Shown: positions 23,644 to 34,915 of the stretch, in pieces
Layout of the letters: each line of letters begins with the position of its first letter
Position numbering within the stretch: the stretch's first letter is position 1
From: Norana najaformis
Taxonomy: Eukaryota > Annelida > Clitellata > Crassiclitellata > Hormogastridae
Length of the DNA stretch: 64,000 nucleotides
Assembly (NCBI GenBank): GCA_964023275.1
Contig: OZ029914.1
Span: 15,598,308-15,662,307 of the forward strand
Reading direction: 5' to 3'
Program-made: the position numbers and the translations under genes
The notes under the pieces: model-generated
Told to the model about the DNA's origin: nothing
The model's input: only the letters and a program-made list of their open reading frames with translations
Databases searched by the model: none

Positions 23644-25702
23644 CTGGAATAATGAAAATTAGGAGAAAATGAAATTATTACGATGGATACTTTCGATACT
23701 GAATGCAGTATCTGTACAGAGACATTCACTGATCCAAGACTGTAGCCTTGTGGTCACACGTTTTGCTTAAAATGCTTGATCGGAGTGTTTTCTAGGCAAT
23801 TAGAAGACCGAATTCTATGTCCGCTTTGTAGAAATGAACTCCACCTCTCTAAGGAAAAAATAGAGGATATCCCAATTAACGTTGCTATTCACCAGCTGAT
23901 TGATACAAGAAAAATGTGTGACTTGGCAAATAATTCCATTTTATGTGAAAGTTGTGCTGTCGACAAGGAAAAAAAAGGAAACGAAATTCCAACAGCTACG
24001 ATGTATTGCACTAATTGTGAAGAAAGTCACTGTGACAACTGCAGTAAAACACACAAGAGCCAGAAAATTTCTAAAGATCACAAGGTTGTTCCAATTGATG
24101 AAAATATGAAGAAACAAATGCTAAAAGAGAAAATGTCTTCAAAATCAGCCGAAACTACCATATTTTGCGATTCTTGCAAATCTGACAAAGACATTGAGAA
24201 GGACGAAGTTCCAACAGCTACGATGTATTGCACAAATTGTGAAGAAAGTCACTGTGACAACTGCAGTAAAACACACAAGAGCCAGAAAATTTCTAAAGAT
24301 CACAAGGTTGTTCCAATTGATGAAAATATGAAGAAACAAATGCTAAAAGAGAAAATGTCTTCAAAATCAGCCGAAACTACCATATTTTGCGATTCTTGCA
24401 AATCTGACAAAGACATTGAGAAGGACGAAGTTCCAACAGCTACGATGTATTGCACAAATTGTGAAGAAAGTCACTGTGACAACTGCAGTAAAACACACAA
24501 GAGCCAGAAAATTTCTAAAGATCACAAAGTTGTTCCAATTGATGAAAATATGAAGAAACAAATGCTAAAAGAGAAAATGTCTTCAAAATCAGCCGAAACT
24601 ACCATATTTTGCGATTCTTGCAAATCTGACAAAGACATTGAGAAGGACGAAGTTCCAACAGCTACGATGTATTGCACAAATTGTGAAGAAAGTCACTGTG
24701 ACAACTGCAGTAAAACACACAAGAGCCAGAAAATTTCTAAAGATCACAAAGTTGTTCCAATTGATGAAAATATGAAGAAACAAATGCTGAAAGAGAAAAT
24801 GTCTTCAAAATCAGCCGAAACTACCATATTTTGCGATTCTTGCAAATCTGACAAAGACATTGAGAAGGACGAAGTTCCAACAGCTACGATGTATTGCACT
24901 AATTGTGAAGAAAGTCACTGTGACAACTGCAGTAAAACACACAAGAGCCAGAAAATTTCTAAAGATCACAAAGTTGTTCCAATTGATGAAAATATGAAGA
25001 AACAAATGCTAAAAGAGAAAATGTCTTCAAAATCAGCCGAAACTACCATATTTTGCGATTCTTGCAAATCTGACAAAGACATTGAGAAGGACGAAGTTCC
25101 AACAGCTACGATGTATTGCACTAATTGTGAAGAAAGTCACTGTGACAACTGCAGTAAAACACACAAGAGCCAGAAAATTTCTAAAGATCACAAAGTTGTT
25201 CCAATTGATGAAAATATGAAGAAACAAATGCTGAAAGAGAAAATGTCTTCAAAATCAGCCGAAACTACCATATTTTGCGATTCTTGCAAATCTGACAAAG
25301 ACATTGAGAAGGACGAAGTTCCAACAGCTACGATGTATTGCACTAATTGTGAAGAAAGTCACTGTGACAACTGCAGTAAAACACACAAGAGCCAGAAAAT
25401 TTCTAAAGATCACAAAGTTGTTCCAATTGATGAAAATATGAAGAAACAAATGCTAAAAGAGAAAATGTCTTCAAAATCAGCCGAAACTACCATATTTTGC
25501 GATTCTTGCAAATCTGACAAAGACATTGAGAAGGACGAAGTTCCAACAGCTACGATGTATTGCACTAATTGTGAAGAAAGTCACTGTGACAACTGCAGTA
25601 AAACACACAAGAGCCAGAAAATTTCTAAAGATCACAAGGTTGTTCCAATTGATGAAAACATGGAGAAAAAATTTGCGATAGCTAAAATGTCTACAGAAAC
25701 AG
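23644..25702 (+). pseudogene. TRIM-like RING plus eight tandem B-box-type fingers (RING interrupted by a stop)
   Basis: The frame opens at ATG 23683 and encodes a C3HC4 RING finger (CSIC, PCGHTFCLKC, CPLC) of the kind that recruits E2 enzymes for ubiquitin transfer. An in-frame TAG at 23743-23745 splits it between DPRL and PCGH, where this motif usually has Leu or another hydrophobic residue. After the RING come eight tandem zinc-finger units of 74 residues (222 bp), starting at 23944 and every 222 bp to 25498. Each has the B-box-1-like spacing CDSC ... CTNC-x4-CDNC-x3-H-x8-H plus a Lys-rich linker. Unit 1 begins divergently (CESC) but ends identically; units 2-8 are practically the same. The exon ends at the donor ACAG/GTAAGA, so more exons probably follow. 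Normal TRIMs have one or two B-boxes. If the stop is real, only a RING-less protein starting inside could be made; otherwise this is a sequencing or allelic defect. Confidence 0.75.
23944..25702 (+). repeat. 222-bp coding tandem array, eight units
   Basis: Unit starts are 23944, 24166, 24388, 24610, 24832, 25054, 25276 and 25498. Differences among units 2-8 that I could find are silent: ACT/ACA Thr, AAG/AAA Lys and CTA/CTG Leu codons. The last unit departs in its linker just before the splice donor. Confidence 0.95.
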
Positions 25703-25709
25703 GTAAGAT
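25701..25709 (+). other. Predicted splice donor
   Basis: AG/GTAAGAT is a near-consensus 5' splice site. It falls where the tandem array ends and before the frame's stop at 25720-25722, so the final few residues of the open frame are likely intronic. Confidence 0.6.
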
Positions 25710-26100
25710 TAAACTTGTCTAATACTTTTTAAAAGATCAAAGCAAGAAATTACTAAATACATAGAAATTGAAATAATGCGTACACCATAACGTGTCGCGT
25801 AAAATAAACTTCAATTTCTATATACTGTATATAATAATATCTGTTAGCGACCACAAGACAAAAGTAATACACATACATATATGTATATAAAACAACAGTA
25901 ATTTAAGGATCAGTACTTTTTAAACTTAATATTAGTCATCTGCCTAACAGTAAGTTCAGAAAGTTTTGCCGCTTAATTTGTATTATTTTGTTTCATTTTT
26001 AATATACGTTGCTGTTAACAATCATTCTTAAACTGTGAAATCTTATATTAATATAATTCTAATTAGTATCAGTTTTATTAGTATCACAAACCTGAATTGG
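25710..26100. other. AT-rich, no gene seen
   Basis: Probable intron or flank after the TRIM-like exon, with no recognised feature. Confidence 0.4.
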
Positions 26101-27000
26101 CTTCGTACCCTATTGCATTGCATAAGAAGATGGTAGGAAGAAGAGCATTCCCGTAAGCAAGCCCTGCATGAGGCAGCCATCGGTATGAGATGTTAGCCAC
26201 TTCATTTTTCTTAGTTGGTCACGTAGCCCTATAGGTTTGACTTCGATATTAAATGGGTTCAAGCGCAAAAGATTAAATGTTATTGGTGAGGATATTTGTT
26301 TAACCACACGCACAAGACGATCTATGCAGTCATTGAAACAGTTCAGAGAGAAAGAGATGAAAAGTTGTTTTTTGTCTGCATGGAGATGATGGTTAACTGA
26401 GCTTCTTTTAAAATGAGCGAACTGAGTGGGGTAGTGTAAAGGATAAACATAAGAGATCCAAGAGCAGATCCGTTGCAGAACTCAGAAGTTTCAGGGCATG
26501 GTTGGAATGAGGTTTTCGATGTTTCAACAAAGAAGGGGCGGAAAAAGAGTTAGGATTGTATACAGAGGAGAGCAGTGTCAGTAAAACCAAAACAGGTTGA
26601 AAATCTTTGCAGTAAGATGTTGTGGTCAAAGGCTGTTGAAATATCAAGAAGGCAAAGGCAAGAAACGCGTTGATGAGAGATGGCAGAATCAGAAAATTTA
26701 GTTGAGTGCCGCTTAATGCAACCATGCAGACTGACGTGGGTTATGGAGTGAGTTGGAAGTCAGATGGTCGTTAATTCGAGAGGACAATACGTTCAGTTAA
26801 TTTGAGATTGGTCGGTATTTTGAAAGGATTTCTTTATCAAGGAATGGTTTTTGAAAAGAGTGGTAACCAGAGAGTCTTTGAAAAGGATGGGGAAATTACC
26901 AGTAAACAAGGAGAGGTTAATTAATTTAGTAGTGATTGTAACAAGGCCAGATGCACTACGGGAACTTACCAGTATTCTGAAGAGCAATGAAGTGTTTTAA
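26100..27000 (-). mobile_element. CR1-like LINE reverse-transcriptase relic
   Basis: On the minus strand, 26987-26793 has KLINLSLFTGNFP, the block that in CR1-like enzymes precedes the reverse-transcriptase core, followed in a broken frame by PLFKN and a NTDQSQI-like stretch. The next frame (26725-26408) contains a Leu-rich stretch with FLAFAFLIFQQP where FDxVDH would stand, then Ser/Leu-rich sequence. A further fragment lies at 26110-26313. Stops and shifts occur throughout. Confidence 0.55.
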
Positions 27001-27599
27001 TGTAATAAAGACTAGCTGCTTGATTAATCAATTCCTCAGTATGACACATAGCAGGTTTTCAGCTACATAACAAGAATATTCACTATTTGAAAATTGAAAC
27101 ATAAGCTGAAACTTATACCATCAGCTTTTTGCTCTCAACCCATAGAATGACCCCTGGCACAGTTTGACTCCTCAGTGGTCTATAAACAAGCAGATTATTT
27201 ATTTTATGGTCGGCCTCCTCTCTGAAAGTTAGGGTATTCTATAAGGCTTTTATGAATGTGAACAGACCATACCTTGTAAACCTTGTAACCGTATCGAAGG
27301 AGTTCTCGCCTTTCTCTTTGTATCCCATCTTTATGACCTCCATAATTTCGACTGAGCCCGAGGTTTAGAAAGTTTCTGTTTAATTAAAGATGCTATGTTA
27401 TAGCGAAGACAATTAGCGCCTCCATCCTCCAAAATTCAGGCTTGAAACTGGCACCACTCGAGTACGAGAGCGACGGAGTTTCTGACCTCGAGACAGTCCT
27501 CTAGTCCCGTATATAATCAGTTATATAAGTATGTGCGCCCGCAATCCTATGATCCTGACAATCGAGGTGCGTATGATCCCTCAGGTCAGGAAATTATCA

Positions 27600-27675
27600 T
27601 GAAATCAAGAAATTATCATTATTATTATCATTATCGTTATCATCATCATCGTCATAGTCATCATCATCATTTTAT
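27600..27675. repeat. ATT/ATC trinucleotide microsatellite
   Basis: Imperfect run of ATT and ATC units. Confidence 0.9.
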
Positions 27676-27689
27676 TCATTTTAAGATTT

Positions 27690-27775
27690 TTAACCTGAGG
27701 TGGGAATAAGAAATCATTTTAATTAGTAGAAACGTTATTATTGGGAAATCAGGCCTCGTCTCCAAGTTCAGTATA
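27690..27775. repeat. LINE-tail-like repeat adjoining (AAT)n
   Basis: The tract YTTAACCTGAGGTGGGAATAA ... AATCAGGCCTCGTCTC matches 32185-32300 on the far side of the REL-LINE. It may be a 3' tail of a retrotransposon or a duplicated target region. Confidence 0.5.
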
Positions 27776-27778
27776 TAT

Positions 27779-27848
<70 letters not shown>
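27779..27848. repeat. (AAT)n microsatellite
   Basis: About 23 uninterrupted AAT/ATA units. Confidence 0.95.
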
Positions 27849-28194
27849 GGTTCAAGACTCCTCTGAGACGGTCATAGAATGACGTCATCAGTTGACCGCG
27901 CAGGACGGAAAAATTTTAAAGCGATAGCGATTTACGGTAATATATCGAGTTTCAATCAGCGTTAGGGCAGGATTTCTACATCAGTTATTCTGTCAACGCC
28001 TCCTGACTCCGGAGATTTTATCCGTCAACGGCAACTGGTTCAGGACACAACATATCAGGGTTTGATAAATTTTTCCATCTTTAGCGATCATCGCGCCTTT
28101 CAAAATTATCGGCAGCAAGCCGGCAACTACACTCAAATGGCCAACGACGTCACAATCGTCATGGCAACATATTGTTCTGTTAAAGGCCGTTCAT

Positions 28195-31100
28195 ATGTCT
28201 AACATTTTATCGCCGGCTGTTTGGTATCACTCTGCAATGATTCAAAGGCCTTCTAAGGATTCTGAAACTTTTTCACAACGCCGCCATTCATCGCATCGTC
28301 GCCGAGCGAGTCCCTACCCTCACTCAGGCAGTCACACGGCTGAATTTGTCACTCAACCATGGCCGTTATCACAAACAACGCAGAAGGCCAAGGGAATCTG
28401 TAGCGTTTGCAAGGCGGCTAGACAGTTGCACCTTGTCGACGGCCTTCTTCACAAACACGGCCCACGGAATAACCCTTGTCCAGGGTCGCACAAACCGCCC
28501 CTTTAGACGCTTGCTCCACCAGCGGCTCCGGGCATAGCCCTCAGTCAGAGTCAATCGCTGTCTTCCCCTAATGTAGACACTGATCAAGTCCCTCTATCGG
28601 CGGATTCTCACCTAGACCATCCAAGTTATCCGGGCAGCCTGATTAAGCACATTCCTAGGGGGGCAAGGCCAGCAATGGCTAATATACTGATTACAATCAT
28701 GGTCAACATCATTCGCAACCCACTAGATCGGGACGCCTGGATTAGGTTGATGGTTTTCGGCTCCTCTTCCCTCGCACATCCAACTAGAGGGGGCAAGAGA
28801 CACAACCTAACCCACCTTATCAAGAAGAGGATGAACGCCTTTCGGTCTCAGATGGCAGCAGGAGCTCGCTTTTCCATCCACACCACTGAGGCAGGACTGA
28901 CCTTTAGACGCTCAACCGCAAGATCAGACACAGACGGCATCGCAAAGGCGGTTTCTGCAGAACTTGAGGATGGTAACATACGCGCCGCCGTTAGAATTCT
29001 ATGCTCTGATGATCTCCCCATTCAAGCCGACTTGGAATCTGCTGAGGAACTGCGTGCAAAGCATCCTCCGCCTCGAGACACGCAAAACACATTACCATCA
29101 GCTTCAGACATGCCTCCTCTTCACGTAACCGAAGGCGAGGTCTCGCGTGCAGTCCGCTCCTTTCCGGCGGGTTCGGCGGGCGGTCCTGACGGAATTCGCC
29201 CCCAGCACATCCTCGACTTAGTAAACTGCAAGAAGGTCGGCCCCAACCTTGTGACATCCCTGACTTCCCTTACGAACCTTTTGCTGGCAGGTATATGTCC
29301 AGCCTATATTAGTCAATTCTTGTTTGGGGGCACCTTGTTCGCCCTCAGGAAGAGATCGAGGGGAGTTCGGCTGATTGCCATTGGTTAGTATTGGCCTGGC
29401 TTCTAAATGCGCTAACGCTTTCGCCGTTGCTCAGCTGTCTGATCACTTCGCTCCTTTCCAGCTAGGAGTTGGGACTCCTGGGGGCTGTGAGGCGGCGGTG
29501 CACGCCGCCAGGCGATTTCTCACTGACTTATCCCCCGACTCAGTAGTGGTCAAACTTGATTTCAGCAACGCCTTTAATAGCCTTAGCCGCACTCACATGC
29601 TGGCGGCGATATCGGACGTCATTCCGGAGCTCTACCCCTACTGCAGTTTGGCTTATTCCAGACCTTCCTCTCTTAAATACGGCGATTTTACTATACTCTC
29701 ACAAACAGGTCCACAGCAAGGAGATCCCCTCGGTCCACTTCTCTTCTGCCTTCCCATTCAGCCGCTTCTGACAGGTCTTTCTTCTCCTCTACGCCTTGGC
29801 TATTTGGATGACCTCACTCTGGGTGGGAAAGCATCCGTAGTGGCGGCAGACGTCGAATCTATTATCAGGGTCGCGGACGAAATGGGTTTGACACTAAATG
29901 TCAGTAAGTGCGAAGTGATAACACACATCCAATCTACCAACCTGCCATCTCCTGTAGACTGTTTTACGGTCACACCTTCTGACAATGCTTGTCTTTTGGG
30001 CGCACTTCTTTCCACGGGCGCAGCTCTAAGGGATGCACTGGAGAAGCGATGCGCACAACTATCACTAGGGATTGACCGTCTGGCTTACATATCTAGGCAT
30101 GATGCCATAATTCTTCTTCGCAACTCACTAAGCTCTTGGACCCTGCTCCACACACTCCGCTGCACACCATGCATGGACAACCCGGCTCTTGACACATTCG
30201 ACCAACTGCTGCGCAAAGGCCTCACCAACATGCTCAACTTGGCTCTGAATGATCAGAGCTGGGATCAGGCATCTTTACCTGTCCGAGACGGAGGTCTCGG
30301 TATACGTCGCGCGTCCTCGCTGGCACTTTCCGCCTTCTTGGCTTCAGCCGCAGGCACCACGACGTTACAGGATTCCATTCTTACCTCTTGCGACCTGCCC
30401 CCGTATGGCCTTTTGGAACAAGCCCGGACCCGCTGGTCAGCCGAATTAAATGCCCCCAATCCCGAGGCCCCAATATCCCATAAACAGGCAACTTGGGACC
30501 GCCCACTTATCCAAAAGAGTCTGGCAACCCTCAGAGCCTCAATAACATCCGAGTACCACGAAGCCAGATTTAAGGCAGTTTCTTCACCACACTCTGGCGA
30601 CTGGCTTTTGGCGCTGCCCATAAGCGCCTGCGGCTTGAGGCTAGACGATGAGGCTATACGCATCACAACAGGCCTAAGATTTAGGATAGACTTGTGCGCC
30701 CCTCACGTTTGCCCCTGCGGGTTTCTGGTCACTGCGGACGGCTCGCACGGTCTAGCATGCCCTTTAGGCCCGGGGAGAACAGCAAGACACGCCTGTATCA
30801 ATGACATCGTGTGGCGCGCCCTCGTGAAGGCTGGCTTTCCATCAACTAAAGAACCGGCAGGATTGGTTAGGTCCGACGGCCGACGACCTGATGGAGCAAC
30901 CCTCATTCCTTGGGAAGGGGGTAAATGCTTGACCTGGGACGCCACAGTAATCGATACTCTGGCAGTCTCTTATCGATCCAGAACAGCCGTGGTCGCAGGT
31001 GCTGCTGCTGAGATCGCAGCAGAACGAAAGACCTCAAAATACAGTGATATTCTCTCGACACACTGCTTCGTCCCTCTGGCCTTCTAGACTCTAGGCCCCA

Positions 31101-31300
31101 TAAATCAGGAAGGCTTTAGCCTCATCAAGAAAATTGGTCGCCATTTAACCCAAGTATCGGGAGACAAGAGGGAGACTTCTTTCCTGTTCCAACGCCTCTC
31201 CATTGCCATCCAGCGATTTAACGCGATTGCCTTTAATGGCACATTCTTGGAGCCAGATTTAAGCGAAGACTGGCAATTCCAGAGAACAGTCACCGGCCGG
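28195..31300 (+). mobile_element. Non-LTR retrotransposon with C-terminal restriction-like endonuclease, near full-length ORF, disabled
   Basis: One long coding region in three pieces. Piece 1 (from about 28195, frame continuing past a TAG near 28507) holds an N-terminal Cys/His finger (ICSVCKAARQ ... KHGPRNNPCPGS). Piece 2 (28675-29388) leads into the RT with SAGGPDGIRPQHIL. After a frame change near 29385, piece 3 (29375-31087) has KLDFSNAFNSL, GPQQGDPLGPLLF and catalytic YLDD, then a thumb-like region, a CxC...HxxxxC cluster (CPCG ... SHGLAC) and a PDG...WDATV motif. That last pair fits the CCHC plus PD-(D/E)xK endonuclease at the C-terminus of R2/R4/NeSL-type elements, which nick target DNA for target-primed reverse transcription. 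A TAG at 31085 interrupts, but the same frame resumes with GPINQEGFSLIKKIGRHL and RLSIAIQRFNA. Three lesions make it inactive; the frame is otherwise unusually well kept. Confidence 0.8.
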
Positions 31301-32146
31301 AAGACAGCCTCAGATCAGTGCGACGAACATTCTACCCATTCAGACCATGCTTCTTCGCTTCCTCATAATTTCCCTTGTCTTCCACCTGACCGGGAACAGT
31401 TGTCTCCGCGCGACCTTCCATCGATGGAAGAAGGAGCGATTGACTCCGGCTGTGACAAAGCATTTACAATGGTTAACAGGAGAAAGAACGAACGTTATCT
31501 GAAGGATTTGGTTCAGAGGAGGCAATCAGACGAATTCACGATCTCAGAACTCGCGCTCGGCGCAGCGAGCGAGAGTACCCAGTCGCAAATCAAGTTCTTC
31601 ATCGACAACAACACAACGAGGAACAGGACGGCTGAAATCAAAGAAGGAGAGAAGGGCGTGCCTGAAGCCAAGATTAGGGAGGGGGAGAGAACCTGGAACA
31701 GGTCTTCGAGACCAAGCCGACTGGCCCCAACCGATCCTCTGGGTCAAGAAGCCTCACCGCCTGTCGAAGGTCAGCAGGCGGGTCGAGGTCGAGGAGACGT
31801 CGACGCTCGGGTCAGTGAAGCCCACGACGCAGGCGCCTTCGAAGCAGACGACGACGGCGATGAAGAGGAGGGAGTTGGTGGTGCTGGATGTTCGTCCGAT
31901 CCACACCGGAGGTTCTTGCGGTCCATCGAGGAAGCGCCCACAGAACGCTCTGCACTTACGCGACCGCTAACTCAGGGTTGCTTCTTCACCACGGCGCTTA
32001 CAGACAGGATCACGAGATTCGGAGGTCAGTCTAGACGCGCAAGTGAGAGAGACGATCAACCGAAAGATGGTCGACCCATCGTCACAAACATTCGACGAAG
32101 CGCAGGTCCAAATATACACACTGATGCAACGGGACAGTTATCCTAG
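31301..32146 (+). other. Open frame downstream of the REL-LINE, unrecognised
   Basis: The frame that carries the end of the LINE protein stays open to 32146. Beyond about 31300 it is Glu/Arg/Ser-rich with an acidic run (DDDGDEEEG) and no recognised domain. It may be the element's 3' untranslated region read as protein, or a different sequence fused to it. Confidence 0.3.
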
Positions 32147-32184
32147 GTTCCTCAATTCACAGATGTTCAAACGAATGTTACAAT

Positions 32185-32300
32185 AATAATAATAACATTT
32201 AACCCGAGGTAGAAATAATCCCTCATGATCTAAGCAATTATATTAGGAAGTATAAAATGCTTCATATATGAGAAATCAGTCCTCGTCCCAGTTGTTTTCT
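32185..32300. repeat. LINE-tail-like repeat, second copy
   Basis: Starts after a short (AAT)n run and matches 27690-27775 (AACCYGAGGTRGRAATAA, AAATCAGTCCTCGTC). Confidence 0.5.
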
Positions 32301-32329
32301 AAGACGTCTGAAAATGTGCCTCTGAATGC

Positions 32330-33000
32330 AATGGCTTTATGGCGCTGGACACAGATGGAGAGAACGTTGGAAAAGGAAGCGAATCTCACAGTCGTCTCCG
32401 GAGACTGCTGAAATGCGAAGCCCAACTCTTAAACAAATTCTGCACCCTCAGCATTTATTGGACCAAGGGTCACAAAGGAAATGTGAACAAACCTGTGGAC
32501 TTTAGGAAGCAGTTCATATTTGTCAGATATACGAACTGCTGCCTGTTCAGATGCAGAACCTGTTGAATGCTGTCTGCGACAAGTAGCAGATGGCACAGAT
32601 AATGGAAAACTGTAGCAATCCAGGTAAAATATTTACCAGCAGCCCAAGGAACAAGTGTATCACCACTGGGCCGCTTGCCGTCTGTCCGCTGAGGACCCGT
32701 TAGCTCTTTCGTGTTTGGAACACCTGCACTCTAGAGTGAGAGCCATTAGAAATCGTTCATGGCGTGATGGCGAATAGAGCGTCCCTTGGATAATTCACCA
32801 ACTAACCCGGTGTCCTTCTGGGCCAACAGCATCTCCACATCGACTTTTATGGGGCAGCAAAGGTCAAGGTCTAAAAGACCAACTGCCACCCTCGCCGCCT
32901 CATTGTCTAAACAGACACCATAAGATAAAATTGGGTAATTGAACACTTAGCCAATCACCAGAGTGAGGAAAAGAGACAGCAGCCAACCAAGCCCTTCAAA
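32330..33000 (-). mobile_element. Second REL-LINE relic, 3' end
   Basis: On the minus strand the order HSGDWL, VCLDNEAARVAVGL, DLDLCCP, GRSIRHHAMNDF follows the C-terminal third of the element at 28195-31300 (HSGDWLLALP, LRLDDEAIRITTGL, RIDLCAP, GRTARHACINDI). The following frame fragments continue toward the endonuclease motif and a GDxxExxFLFQR-like ending near 32380. Frameshifts and stops are frequent. Opposite orientation and greater decay show it is an older, independent insertion. Confidence 0.65.
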
Positions 33001-33292
33001 TAACAAACTCACTCTCTGTTTTGGGCCTCTCGGTTTAGAACAATGAGAAGATAGATGGCAGCCCAACCCCAAGCGACAATGTATAGGTCACATTAACTGA
33101 GAAAAAACAACAGGTTGTGCAAATCTTAACTATGGACAGAGTTAATATTTTGATGAACATTCGTACACTTAAAAAATGACATCAAGAGTAAAAGCAATAA
33201 TATTAATATGCATCATTACTATTATAATTTTACAATTGCTGATTTATAGGCAATGCGTAAATATTTGGCAAATCATGATTTAAAATAATACA

Positions 33293-33308
33293 TTTTTTTC
33301 TTTTCAAG
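33293..33308 (+). other. Predicted splice acceptor of the VLIG-like gene
   Basis: TTTTTTCTTTTCAAG is a strong pyrimidine tract and AG. The frame (CCT AAA GCC ...) opens directly after it with no ATG at the right place, so upstream exon(s) would supply the start. Confidence 0.55.
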
Positions 33309-34915
33309 CTCCTAAAGCCGGTGATTCGTTGAAGTCAAGCACTGACTGTTGCACAAAGCTTCTCATAATGAAAAAACTTCTTGATAACGAATTTACAGAT
33401 TTGCTGAAGGACGAAACTTATTCGAAAATTCGGCATACGGTTAAAAGACCCACAATAAAAGAAACAGACTTGGAGAACTTTTGGCGATTTGCTCTTCCAT
33501 ACATAATTCAACGCATTAAGACTTGGAATGGCTATGTTCTCAGTGCTCAAAATATTGCGGCTATGGTTGAGCGAACTCAGAGACAGAAAAAGGTTGTAAG
33601 CTCCAGTAGTGATCCCAACCAAGACAGGACTATTTACCCAGTTTCTCGATTGGACTGTGTAGCATATATGATCAACGCAGCTGATTCTATTGTGGTGCAA
33701 GACATTTTACGCATAATGTCGAAATTTCCCATGTCTATCCCGCTTATTATTCCAGATATCAAAGAGAATGGGAAATACATAGTTGTGACTCCAGCTTTGC
33801 AGAATCTTGTCGTAAAATGGGAATCGACTCCAGGTCAAATTTCAGAAAATCATTTATTTTCAAGTCCTTTTCGAATGATTGTTGCTGTCAGGCTGGGTAC
33901 AAACAAAATCGGAAAAAGCACGATCCTCAATCAGCTGATGAGAAAGCAATTTATGTTTTCATCAAGCGGTGAGCCTGGAAGTAGGTATGGTCGTCCTTTA
34001 ACTCTCGATGGAACTGTAGAAATTGTTTGGCTCACGCAAGAAACGTGCAGTGATACTACATGGAAAACAACAGTGAGCGACCACTACAAACACGATACGG
34101 CAGAAGTCGCTATTTTGGCAAATCTTCATGGAGATGCCCTTAATTATCCAGACACAATTAAATATTTGAAACAATTAGCTTGTTCATTTATCGTCTTCCG
34201 GATGCCCAACTCTACAGATGATGAGTTAGATCAACTGAGAAAGACGATTTCAAACAACAAACCTCGTTCCAGTATTGGTCGATCCGAAGGAAAACTTAGA
34301 CGAAGACTCAGATGTTCAAACTATTTATACTCAATCACTGTCAAGCGATGATATACAGGATACAGTGAGATCGCTTTTGCGAATAGGTTTGAGTTTCAAG
34401 TTGGTAAGACTTTCATCAAGTCCCAAACCGGTTTACAGTCCAGCAAAATCTAAATCTTTAAAATATGATCAATATTTACAATGCTAAAAGTCAGAAGAAA
34501 TTTTGGTTATTGTGAGAAAACTGGGCTGTCTCAACATCAAATAGCTCTTGTTGAACATTGATGTCCTGCAGCATTCTAGATGGGATGAAAGCGTGAAACG
34601 TTTGCTTAGGTTGTGCTTAGAGATATTAAACCTGCAACAAAACGATGCCAAGAAATCACTTACGTATCTTGAAAGTCAATTATCTCAACTATCAGCTAAA
34701 GAGTCTGTAGATGCACGTACACAGGTGAGTGAAGCAAATGAAAAGTTACGACGAATTGTGAAAACTCCAAAGAAGTCTACAGCAGAAGTCAATTCTGAAG
34801 AGAGACAACATGAAGCTGATTTTAAGAAAGCTCAGGAAGAATTAAAGTCTGCAATGGAAAAAGTAGATCACATAAACTTGGGACAAGAACATTTCTTTAG
34901 AGGGCACTAGGGCAG

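Noticed and set aside
24145-25449. Six identical antisense frames of 64 codons
   Set aside because: Shadows of the 222-bp coding repeat. The sense strand has the zinc-finger pattern.
23944-25702. CRISPR-like regular repeats
   Set aside because: Units are contiguous 222-bp coding repeats without unique spacers, in an animal genome.
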